Positions 1-5,118 of a stretch of DNA of 5,118 nucleotides are shown piece by piece. Every line of letters begins with the position of its first letter. The stretch's first letter is position 1. The DNA is from an uncultured Synergistia bacterium (GTDB lineage Bacteria; Eremiobacterota; SpSt-956; JAKJGF01). Position numbers and translations under genes: made by a program. Where the stretch lies: positions 1 to 5,118 of the forward strand of contig CALARM010000702.1 in NCBI GenBank assembly GCA_937888925.1. Direction: 5' to 3'. The notes beneath the pieces were generated by a model. It did no database searches. It saw only the letters and a list, made by a program, of their open reading frames with translations, and was not told the DNA's origin.

Positions 1-1076
1 AGATTATCTTCGTTAATATGGATCCCTGAATTATCTATATGACCGAAGGTTAAATCGAGGCCTTTTTTTTCCCATTCTTCCTTCTGAAGATAACAGGCAC
101 TTATAATTCCATCAGGTGATATAATGATACTGTCTTTCCCTACAGGACAGAAACTGTGATGAACTGTGCCTGTAGATGCAGGGCCATAGACGGGAGTAAC
201 ACCATAGTCCCTTACAATTCCTGATGCTTTTATATAATTTACTGCAAATCTCCAGGGATCCGGAGGAAGAAGTTCTTTATCTTCTGTCTGTCTGAGAACT
301 TCAAAATCTACGGAAGAAGGGTTACACATTCGACAGAGCCGGTGAGCAATTTCTTCCATTCTTTCCACTGTTTCCTCTGTAACACATACCCTGATACAGA
401 GTTCGGCAGGACTTCTGCCCAGTAAAAAGGCATTTCTTTCAACCGTATGTGACGTTTTTCCTCCGTTTTTAAGAGGTCTGTATCTGTTCTGAATATCTTC
501 CGGGCCATCAAGAGAAAGAACTACCGTGTCGAAATAATCTCCGATAAAAGAACAGGTGACTTCATCAAAAAATCCGTTTGTAGAAACTTTAAAGACAGGT
601 TTCAGGTTGTATTCTCCACAGATCATGTTTGTCCTGTATACTGCTACCCTTATCACATCGGAGGCAAAAAAAGGTTCTCCTCCGAAGAAATGTATTTCAA
701 CGTCAGTTTTACCCTGATTTATAACATGTTCTGCCATCCATTCCACAGATGACATAGCCAGGGGAAAATCCATAACAGAAGTGTCTTTACATGAGCCGAA
801 ACCACAGTAAATACAGTTAAAATTACATGACCTGGTAGGAATAAGACCCATAAAATCAGGATTTATAGCGCCTCTGTTCGGTGCAGGCATACTTACCGGT
901 TTCTCTGAAAGACTTCTGTAAAGTTCATAGAGATTTTTCTTTTTTAAATTCCCTTCTTTCAATGATTCTACTGCAGATCTGTTCATAAGAGCAGTAATAT
1001 TATGGAGAGGACTGTGAAGGATATATTTGTCTGATACGGGTACTGTAAATACATAATCCATAATATTTATTTCCAT
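1..1076 (-). CDS. Radical SAM/SPASM domain protein, C-terminus cut by window edge
   Basis: 358 codons are visible and the C-terminus lies beyond the left edge. Cysteines C84, C88 and C91 form the CxxxCxxC radical SAM motif (CNFNCIYC) that binds the SAM-cleaving [4Fe-4S] cluster. It is followed by GGEP at 132-135 (SAM amino-group site), STNGF, and LDGP at 189-192. C310 and C328 form CX12GX4C, the opening signature of a SPASM domain that binds auxiliary Fe-S clusters; the remaining SPASM cysteines should be in the missing part. The first 80 residues (DKYILHSPLHNITALMNRSA) resemble the N-terminal region of SPASM enzymes that modify peptides or proteins. The ATG is supported by GAGGT seven bases upstream. 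Family knowledge: these are cytosolic, oxygen-sensitive enzymes that modify peptides (thioether, C-C or epimer formation) or activate sulfatases. The substrate here is unknown and no precursor peptide is visible nearby. The radical SAM/SPASM class is secure; the reaction is not assigned. Confidence 0.93.
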   Translation of the reverse strand, partial: MEINIMDYVFTVPVSDKYILHSPLHNITALMNRSAVESLKEGNLKKKNLYELYRSLSEKPVSMPAPNRGAINPDFMGLIPTRSCNFNCIYCGFGSCKDTSVMDFPLAMSSVEWMAEHVINQGKTDVEIHFFGGEPFFASDVIRVAVYRTNMICGEYNLKPVFKVSTNGFFDEVTCSFIGDYFDTVVLSLDGPEDIQNRYRPLKNGGKTSHTVERNAFLLGRSPAELCIRVCVTEETVERMEEIAHRLCRMCNPSSVDFEVLRQTEDKELLPPDPWRFAVNYIKASGIVRDYGVTPVYGPASTGTVHHSFCPVGKDSIIISPDGIISACYLQKEEWEKKGLDLTFGHIDNSGIHINEDN

Positions 1077-1130
1077 TGTTGTTACCTCAATCCTGCTTTT
1101 AAATTATTTATAAAATTTATACTTTTTATA

Positions 1131-1159
1131 TTGTCTGTAATAAAATTTATATATATAAT
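1131..1159 (+). promoter_or_regulatory. Promoter of the stalk-domain protein gene
   Basis: TTGTCT (1131-1136), a 17-nt spacer and a perfect TATAAT (1154-1159) match the sigma-70/sigma-A consensus at ideal spacing, about 65 bases before the start codon at 1226. The region is very AT-rich, so chance -10 boxes are common (another TATAAT lies at 1171-1176), but only this one has a reasonable -35 partner. A minus-strand promoter for the divergent radical SAM gene must also lie in 1077-1222; I see only weak candidates for it. Confidence 0.55.
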
Positions 1160-1225
1160 AAAGGTACTTTTATAATATATTCTACGGTTATGAGTCAGAA
1201 ATAATAAAAACGGAGGGGATCTGTG

Positions 1226-1663
1226 ATGTTTATTAAGAAATCAATTATATTTTTAATAACAATGGTTCTGCTTTTTAGCTTTCCTGCATCCGGAGAAGAG
1301 ATTAATATAAAGCAAAAAGATTATAATACCCTTCAAATATATATAAAATTAAAACCTTACAAAGGGAAAAAGTTTCTCCATGAAAACGGAAAAATATATA
1401 CACAGATAGATGATTTGAAGAAAGCTATGGGGTTTACTTTTAAATTTGATAAAGAAAATAAAAAACTCATAATTAATGAACAGGAATACACAGGAGAACA
1501 TATATTAAAGAACGAGAAAATACTTTATATTCCTCTCGTAGACATATCTCATTATCTCGGTTACAAAGTAAATTATGACGCCATTACGAATATAATGGAT
1601 ATTTCAACATCCGGTGTACTAACCAATACGATAGAATTTATTCCCCCTACCCGCCGTGGCTGA
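1226..1663 (+). CDS. Small secreted protein with stalk (copper amine oxidase N-terminal-like) domain
   Basis: The protein has 145 residues. Its N-terminus is a classic signal peptide: Lys-Lys at 4-5, a hydrophobic core at about 7-19, and a probable cleavage site after ASG (21-23). The mature part contains two similar halves. One is centred on NGKIYTQIDDLKKAMGFTFKF (54-74). The other runs over 96-128 and contains LYIPLVDISHYLGYKVNYD. The pattern (hydrophobic-x-dL...LG(F/Y)x(V/F)xxD) is that of the stalk domain found on many exported proteins of Bacillota and some other phyla. It is thought to be a cell-surface or adhesion module rather than an enzyme, and no catalytic part is attached. The protein ends in a short Pro-Pro-Thr-Arg-Arg-Gly tail. 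A GTG directly before the ATG (1223) is an alternative start; GGAGG at 1212-1216 could serve either. The gene is monocistronic, divergent from the radical SAM gene and convergent with the aldo/keto reductase gene. Export is well supported; the role is unknown. Confidence 0.85.
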   Translation: MFIKKSIIFLITMVLLFSFPASGEEINIKQKDYNTLQIYIKLKPYKGKKFLHENGKIYTQIDDLKKAMGFTFKFDKENKKLIINEQEYTGEHILKNEKILYIPLVDISHYLGYKVNYDAITNIMDISTSGVLTNTIEFIPPTRRG

Positions 1664-1673
1664 CCATAGATTT

Positions 1674-1690
1674 AACTTCTGTATGAAGTT
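1674..1690 (+). terminator. Weak hairpin after the stalk-domain gene
   Basis: AACTTC (1674-1679) and GAAGTT (1685-1690) form a 6-bp stem with a 5-nt loop, 10 bases after the stop codon. No proper T-run follows, so it is at best a poor intrinsic terminator. The position in a convergent gap makes a termination role plausible. Confidence 0.25.
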
Positions 1691-1745
1691 TCTTAAGGGG
1701 TTGTAAAAAAATAACCATATCATATTTATAATCATGACGACAAAT

Positions 1746-1762
1746 TAACTTCTAATAAGTTA
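1746..1762 (-). terminator. Weak hairpin after the aldo/keto reductase gene
   Basis: TAACTT (1746-1751) and AAGTTA (1757-1762) form a 6-bp stem with a 5-nt loop, starting about six bases past the reductase stop codon on the minus strand. Only a short T-rich stretch (ATTTG) follows in that direction. It shares the sequence TTAACTTCT with the hairpin at 1674-1690. Termination is inferred mainly from position. Confidence 0.3.
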
Positions 1763-1768
1763 TGAAAT

Positions 1769-3226
1769 TCACTCTTCACTATTCACTTTTCCCCATAGAT
1801 CCCATAATTCGTAACCGTTTTTATATGCCGGAATTTTGAGACTTTTCAATACATCGTCCACATAATGTTCTTTCCTCATTCCTACGAGAACACTGCTTAT
1901 ACCGGGCATAGACCGTAACATCCAGATAGCTTTCCCGGAAAGGGTGGCATGTTTTATAGAGTCAGGTAGGAAAGTGTTTAATTGTTCATGTATTTTATCT
2001 GATTTCTCTATGGCTTTCGTAATATAGTAATCCCTTATTTTTTCCATTATATTATTAAATGATTTTATGTATTTATCCAGTTCTTTATCTTTTACTTCCT
2101 GTCCATGTATAATCTGATCGAAACGCGGTGTGAAGTAATTATCCCTTACCATATTCCAGTGTTCTATACCGGAGAAGCCACTCCATCTGTCTGTAAGTAT
2201 TTCGCTGAAGCCTTCATGGAAATATTTCAGTTCTTTTTTCATATTCTTTTCTGTAATGGTAAATACTTTTAATTCTTCTTCCACATCTTTATCTGAGATT
2301 TTTGCTTTTATTACGAAATCACTCAATCTTGTCAATTGATTGTTTCTATAGGCATTTAACGGCCTGTTTACAAGTGTTCCGAGATTTGCTTCACCTGCAA
2401 TATCCAGCAGGGACAGACCTTCCCGGTTTTTATTGTAAATGGCTCCTCCTTCATAGAGGTTTGCAGGGAACTGTATGACTGCAAAGTGGTTGTTTTTTGA
2501 AATATTTCCGGCAATATCCAGAATTTTTTCCAGGGACGTATGTTCAAATTCTTCATAAGAAACAGGAAAGGTATTCGAAGAAATGCCATACCATGAAATT
2601 CTTCCTTTTTCCGCTTCTTCTTCAAGATATATGAAAGCTTTCTCTATTCTTGAATAATATTCTTTCTCCGCCTCTTTCCTGTCTGTCCCTTTCTTTTTTG
2701 CCAGAGAAAGAAAATATTCCGGATTATGGAGGAGGAGGATGTCAAGTTTTTCCATATCAAGTCTGTCAAGGGATCTGGTGAGATGATCCTGTAAAAACTC
2801 CGGGTGTATACAGTGCCAGCAGTTTTCATCATAATAAACCATATCGGGGAAAGGGTTTCCTTCCTTAATTCTTTCCTTTGAAATCTCCATGGCAGGGCCC
2901 TGAACATATCCTATTTTAGATACTATAACCACTTCATCCCTTTTGAGTGCCCCTTCTTCTACAAGTTCTTCCATTACCTTTCCCACGAGTAATTCACTTT
3001 CACCCCACATATAGTTTGTGGAAGTATCTATAATATTTATCCCTTCTCTTAAAGCTTTTGTAAGAGCGTCAAAGTGTTCCCCGTTGTTTTCCGTAACCCT
3101 GTAACACCCGAAACCTGCCTGACTTACCATGAAGCCTGTTTTACCCAGTTCTGTAAAGGCCAATCCTTTTTCTCTTTGAATTTTTTCTGCCCTCATGACA
3201 GTTCCTGTTGTTTCTTTTTTACTCAT
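1769..3226 (-). CDS. Aldo/keto reductase, extended form (485 aa)
   Basis: This is a TIM-barrel NAD(P)H-dependent oxidoreductase of the aldo/keto reductase superfamily. The full catalytic tetrad is present: D67 and Y72 in DTSTNY, K104 in VSKIGY and H167 in LLLHNPEY. YGISSN (213-218) and SSVLVGMR (444-451) match cofactor-side segments, and PGISSVLVGMRKEHYVDD is the usual C-terminal signature. The protein is much longer than the usual 310-340 residues. Most of the extra length is a charged, probably helical segment at about 305-430, between the barrel strand ending LVNRPLNAY and the last strand. A CWHC motif (136-139) precedes HPEFLQDHLTRSL. No signal peptide is seen, so it should be cytosolic; the substrate is unknown. 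The start is supported by AAGGA seven bases upstream. The gene lies 58 bp downstream of the membrane protein gene on the same strand with no clear terminator between, so the two may be co-transcribed. The class is certain; substrate and cofactor preference are not. Confidence 0.95.
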   Translation of the reverse strand: MSKKETTGTVMRAEKIQREKGLAFTELGKTGFMVSQAGFGCYRVTENNGEHFDALTKALREGINIIDTSTNYMWGESELLVGKVMEELVEEGALKRDEVVIVSKIGYVQGPAMEISKERIKEGNPFPDMVYYDENCWHCIHPEFLQDHLTRSLDRLDMEKLDILLLHNPEYFLSLAKKKGTDRKEAEKEYYSRIEKAFIYLEEEAEKGRISWYGISSNTFPVSYEEFEHTSLEKILDIAGNISKNNHFAVIQFPANLYEGGAIYNKNREGLSLLDIAGEANLGTLVNRPLNAYRNNQLTRLSDFVIKAKISDKDVEEELKVFTITEKNMKKELKYFHEGFSEILTDRWSGFSGIEHWNMVRDNYFTPRFDQIIHGQEVKDKELDKYIKSFNNIMEKIRDYYITKAIEKSDKIHEQLNTFLPDSIKHATLSGKAIWMLRSMPGISSVLVGMRKEHYVDDVLKSLKIPAYKNGYELWDLWGKVNSEE

Positions 3227-3284
3227 GATTTTTTCCTTTATCCCTGTTTATTTATATGAAATACACTATAAAGTTCATAAATTA

Positions 3285-3773
3285 TTACCTTAATTGTAAA
3301 AATATAGAATTAAGAAACATTGAAAATCCACTTATAAAGATACTGCATATAGCTAATATTACAGAATTAATAATAATACTAAAAAAAATACTTATTATAT
3401 AGATACTGACCGCCCATCCCCATCTGTTTTCTGTGTCAAATGTGTATTTTATGGCAGCTATTGGTATTACAACTTGTAAAATTATAGCTATAATAACTTC
3501 CAGTATACGAAAAATTGTAAACAAAAAATTGTGCGTATATGAGGGAAGGATGCAGTAAGAAATAAATACTAATATTCCACCTGATACAATATATAATAGA
3601 AATGTTATAAGACTGGCAACCAGAGATCTTCTAAAAGATGGTTTCTCATTAAGTATCATTTTGCAGGCCCCATACAAACAGGCTCCATAGATAAAATATA
3701 CAACAATAAGAGCCATGATTATTAAGATAATATATAGTAATCCGAGACCAATAAGAACAGATACAGGATTCAT
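3285..3773 (-). CDS. Four-helix integral membrane protein, unrecognised family
   Basis: The 162 residues are dominated by hydrophobic segments at about 4-36, 50-74, 84-110 and 118-148, with a further hydrophobic stretch reaching the C-terminus. Short polar links separate them (NEKPSFRR at 42-49, LPSYTHN at 76-82, DTENRWG at 113-119). No catalytic motif or transporter signature is recognised. The first helix ends in a small-residue GAC-x-x-GAC pattern (30-37) that could pack against another helix. Initiation is well supported: AGGAGGT lies 10 bases before the ATG, with a promoter further upstream (3818-3846). Isoleucine and AT-rich codons are very frequent, as expected for a membrane protein in this genome. 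It is the upstream partner of the aldo/keto reductase gene, but nothing in the sequence ties the two functions together. It is confidently a real gene of unknown function. Confidence 0.82.
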   Translation of the reverse strand: MNPVSVLIGLGLLYIILIIMALIVVYFIYGACLYGACKMILNEKPSFRRSLVASLITFLLYIVSGGILVFISYCILPSYTHNFLFTIFRILEVIIAIILQVVIPIAAIKYTFDTENRWGWAVSIYIISIFFSIIINSVILAICSIFISGFSMFLNSIFLQLR

Positions 3774-3817
3774 AATAGTTAATACCTCCTATATAATTTT
3801 TATATATAATAACATAT

Positions 3818-3846
3818 ATGATAACATAGATACATGTGAAAAACAA
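3818..3846 (-). promoter_or_regulatory. Promoter of the membrane protein (and perhaps reductase) gene
   Basis: Read on the minus strand, TTGTTT (3846-3841), a 17-nt spacer and TATCAT (3823-3818) fit the sigma-70/sigma-A consensus (4/6 and 5/6). They lie about 45 bases before the start codon of the four-helix membrane protein, with AGGAGGT in between. Confidence 0.5.
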
Positions 3847-3860
3847 TAAAAAGGAATATA

Positions 3861-3889
3861 TAGTCAAGAAGTTATTTTTTTGTTATAAT
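3861..3889 (+). promoter_or_regulatory. Promoter toward the acidic repeat gene and the hydrolase
   Basis: TAGTCA (3861-3866, 4/6 to TTGACA), a 17-nt spacer and a perfect TATAAT (3884-3889). It diverges from the minus-strand promoter 14 bp to its left. The implied leader to the ATG at 4027 is about 130 nt, longer than needed. A second, weaker candidate (TTGACT 3909-3914, CATATT 3932-3937, 17-nt spacer) lies downstream. The same transcript could continue into the cysteine hydrolase. Confidence 0.5.
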
Positions 3890-4026
3890 TATATGAAATC
3901 GGATTATTTTGACTCCCAGATTATGTTTTTACATATTTTTTGGATTGATATAACGCCACAGGTTGCAGGCTAATTAATTTCTGACAGTTTATAAAGCTGA
4001 CTCTAATTAATAAGGGAGGAAACATA

Positions 4027-4313
4027 ATGAATTTAATGAGTATTTTTTTTTGATAGTACAGATTTTGTAAATGAAAAAGATATGGATTATTTCTTTCTGA
4101 CTTAATGAAGAAGGCCAGGATGAAACAAAAAAAATAGAAGAACCATTCGCTTTCGGGTTTAATGAAGAAGGCCAGGGTGAAGTAAAAAAAGCAGAAGAAC
4201 CATTCACTTTCGGCTTCAGTGAAGAAAAAGAGAGTGATAAAAAAGAAAAAGAAGAATTTACTTTTGATTTCAATGAAGAAGGAAACAGTGAGGAAAAAGA
4301 TTTTGAGTTTTAA
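4027..4313 (+). pseudogene. Small acidic tandem-repeat protein gene, broken by two frameshifts
   Basis: An excellent ribosome site (AGGGAGGA, 4013-4020) sits six bases before ATG 4027, but that frame stops after eight codons, right after a run of nine T (4043-4051). Skipping one T opens the second frame (DSTDFVNEKDMDYFF), which stops near 4103. Removing one further base around 4094-4100 (for example the T at 4098) joins it to a third frame that runs open to TAA 4311-4313 and encodes repeats such as FNEEGQGEVKKAEEPFTFG. With these two single-base corrections one continuous 94-residue protein results, rich in Glu, Lys and Phe, without Cys, signal peptide or membrane segment. The last frame has no start codon of its own. 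The gene is therefore either a recent pseudogene, a gene switched by slippage, or an intact gene with two homopolymer-type assembly errors. No family is recognised. It precedes the cysteine hydrolase by 83 bp on the same strand. Confidence 0.65.
4104..4313 (+). repeat. Tandem coding repeats, about 57 bp per unit
   Basis: Two complete 57-bp units lie head to tail (4104-4160 and 4161-4217) and are highly similar; both begin AATGAAGAAGGCCAGG. A more diverged 54-bp unit (4218-4271) and a partial terminal unit (4272-4313) follow. At protein level each unit reads roughly F(N/S)EEGxxExKKxEEPFxFG. Differences between units are mostly substitutions and the length stays in multiples of three, which indicates that the array evolved as coding sequence. 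Confidence 0.8.
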
Positions 4314-4324
4314 TGTTTACGGAA

Positions 4325-4393
4325 GAAGGTTTTACGGAGGCGGCACCTTCAACATAATCATCTCCTGCAGGAGACACAGAAAGAAGGTTTTTT
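4325..4393 (+). promoter_or_regulatory. Leader of the hydrolase gene with mutually exclusive hairpins
   Basis: ACCTTC (4345-4350) can pair with GAAGGT at 4325-4330 or with an identical GAAGGT at 4383-4388. The second copy overlaps the ribosome site (AGAAGG) of the hydrolase gene and is followed by a T-run (4388-4393). A perfect 14-bp palindrome, TCTCCTGCAGGAGA (4361-4374), lies between them. The 11-nt sequence AAGAAGGTTTT occurs at both 4323-4333 and 4381-4391. The pairing is only 6 bp, so a regulatory role is a suggestion. It may equally hold the weak end of the repeat gene transcript. Confidence 0.25.
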
Positions 4394-4396
4394 GTA

Positions 4397-4945
4397 ATGA
4401 ACAGAGTGTTACTTGTAATTGATGTGCAGAATGAATATTTTTCCGGTAAAATGCCGGTAACATATCCTGAAAAATCTATGGAAAATATAGTCAGAGCTAT
4501 GGAACATGCCGAAAAAAATCATATTCCCGTAATTCTCATACAACATACGGTACCGCAGGAGAATTCACCTGTATTTAAAAAAGGAAGCCATGAATGGGAA
4601 ATTCACAGTGATGTAAAGAAGAGGAAATATGATTGTATTATTGAGAAAAATTTTCCAGGCAGTTTTACGGAAACAGGGCTGCAAGATATTTTAAAAGAAA
4701 AATACACAGACACTGTAACAATCTGCGGCTATATGACTCAGATGTGCTGTGATACCACTGCAAGACAGGCCATGCATCTGGGATATAAAGTCGAATTTTT
4801 ATCTGATGCAACAGGGACACTGGATGTATCAAATTATGCGGGACATATTTCTGCAGAGGAACTGCATAAAGCAGTGCTTATTATCCAGGCTTCCCGTTTC
4901 AGTGAAGTTCTGTCCGTTGAGGATTGGATGAAAAAGAATCGGTGA
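4397..4945 (+). CDS. Isochorismatase-like cysteine hydrolase
   Basis: The 182-residue length is usual for the isochorismatase-like (cysteine hydrolase) superfamily. The expected catalytic triad is visible: D9 in [12 protein letters not shown]84 in EKNFPGSF and C117 in [13 protein letters not shown], the last matching the family pattern GxxTxxCxxTxR. The fold is a cytosolic Rossmann-like alpha/beta domain. Relatives include nicotinamidases, N-carbamoyl-amide hydrolases, ureidoacrylate hydrolases and isochorismatases, and the sequence does not decide among them. The nicotinamidase metal site (DxHxxxH) is not evident, since IQHTVPQ occupies the equivalent region, so nicotinamidase is less likely. 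C118 next to the catalytic cysteine makes a Cys-Cys pair where many relatives have Val. The start is supported by AGAAGG nine bases upstream. The gene lies on the same strand as the broken repeat gene and probably depends on the promoter at 3861 or on one in its own leader. Confidence 0.93.
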   Translation: MNRVLLVIDVQNEYFSGKMPVTYPEKSMENIVRAMEHAEKNHIPVILIQHTVPQENSPVFKKGSHEWEIHSDVKKRKYDCIIEKNFPGSFTETGLQDILKEKYTDTVTICGYMTQMCCDTTARQAMHLGYKVEFLSDATGTLDVSNYAGHISAEELHKAVLIIQASRFSEVLSVEDWMKKNR

Positions 4946-4969
4946 TAAAGACTGTAATAGCCGGAATGA

Positions 4970-4991
4970 ACCGGTAAAATTTTTTGCCGGT
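4970..4991 (+). terminator. Hairpin, possible terminator after the hydrolase gene
   Basis: ACCGG (4970-4974) pairs with CCGGT (4987-4991). The stem can extend inward by a G-T pair and A-T pairs (TAAAA with TTTTG), giving a compact hairpin 24 bases after the stop codon. The T-run (4980-4985) sits inside the hairpin rather than after it, so it is not a textbook intrinsic terminator. The next gene starts only 34 bases later, so readthrough is possible. Confidence 0.4.
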
Positions 4992-5025
4992 CAGGCAATT
5001 TATAGTAAGTAAGTGAGGAAATTTT

Positions 5026-5118
5026 TTGAAAAGACGTTTAACTTATTTTATTATCTCATTTACATCTTTTCTGGCCTGTGTGATGATAGTGAAATTATTT
5101 GCAGATAATCAATTTATC
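5026..5118 (+). CDS. N-terminus of an exported or membrane-anchored protein, cut by window edge
   Basis: 31 codons are visible and the frame stays open to the right edge. The TTG start is chosen because GAGG (5015-5018) lies seven bases upstream. The translation begins MKRRLTYFIISFTSFLACVM, then IVKLFADN. This is a Lys-Arg-Arg N-terminus and a hydrophobic stretch at about 7-26, typical of a signal peptide or signal anchor. FLAC (15-18) weakly resembles a lipobox, but the hydrophobic region continues past the cysteine, which argues for an uncleaved anchor or ordinary signal. Too little is present to name a family. It follows the hydrolase gene by 80 bp on the same strand. Confidence 0.6.
   Translation, partial: MKRRLTYFIISFTSFLACVMIVKLFADNQFI

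Noticed and set aside
308..511. 67-codon minus-strand frame inside the radical SAM gene
   Set aside because: It is out of frame with the radical SAM coding sequence, whose motifs continue through this stretch.
2368..2907. Two minus-strand frames of 85-87 codons inside the aldo/keto reductase gene
   Set aside because: They are out-of-frame shadows of a gene with clear family motifs over its full length.
3649..3867. 72-codon minus-strand frame overlapping the start of the membrane protein
   Set aside because: It is in another frame of the well-supported gene, spans that gene's promoter and ribosome site, and has Tyr/Ile/Cys-rich composition typical of shadow reading.
4098..4100. In-frame TGA in the repeat gene taken as a sign of recoding (TGA as Gly or Trp)
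   Set aside because: Three intact genes in the window end in TGA at the expected position, and a single-base deletion here removes the TGA while also fixing the frame, so recoding is not needed.
4104..4271. CRISPR-like array
   Set aside because: The repeats are contiguous with no spacers, are multiples of three and encode a regular peptide unit.
4007..4273. Minus-strand open frame of 88 codons opposite the acidic repeats
   Set aside because: It needs a TTG start with no ribosome site, is rich in Ser/Phe/Pro as expected of the complement of GAA/TTC-rich repeats, and the plus strand has the strong ribosome site and the repeat periodicity in codons.
4313..4357. 14-codon ORF starting at the TAATG overlap with the repeat gene stop
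   Set aside because: It has no ribosome site of its own beyond the upstream repeats and is too short to judge. Its start (MFTEEGFTE) resembles the repeat unit only loosely, so it could be a decayed tail but is not supported as a gene.

Overview
This is an AT-rich bacterial window with strong Shine-Dalgarno sites (AGGAGG type) and sigma-70/sigma-A-like promoters (TATAAT boxes at 17-nt spacing). The gene content is a radical SAM/SPASM enzyme, a stalk-domain (copper amine oxidase N-terminal-like) secreted protein, an aldo/keto reductase and a cysteine hydrolase. This fits a low-GC, probably anaerobic or facultative bacterium of Bacillota type or a similar low-GC lineage. The sequence alone does not fix the phylum. 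TGA is used as a normal stop by three intact genes, so the genetic code looks standard.

Layout from left to right. A radical SAM/SPASM protein runs off the left edge on the minus strand (1-1076). An AT-rich divergent intergenic region carries a good plus-strand promoter. It is followed by a small secreted protein with two stalk half-repeats (1226-1663, plus). A convergent gap of about 105 bp with two weak hairpins separates that gene from an unusually long aldo/keto reductase (1769-3226, minus). Immediately upstream of the reductase, on the same strand, lies a four-helix membrane protein (3285-3773), and the two may share a transcript. A 253-bp divergent region (3774-4026) holds a promoter in each direction. 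On the plus strand this leads to a small acidic tandem-repeat gene (4027-4313) that is broken by two frameshifts. Next comes an isochorismatase-like cysteine hydrolase (4397-4945), a hairpin that may be a terminator, and the first 31 codons of another exported or membrane-anchored protein with a TTG start (5026 onward).

No phage, IS element, CRISPR array, tRNA or rRNA was seen. The genes do not form an obvious single pathway. The strongest oddities are the frameshifted acidic repeat gene with a T9 tract near its start, the insertion of about 125 residues in the aldo/keto reductase, and a SPASM enzyme whose N-terminus resembles peptide-modifying maturases although no substrate peptide is visible in the window.
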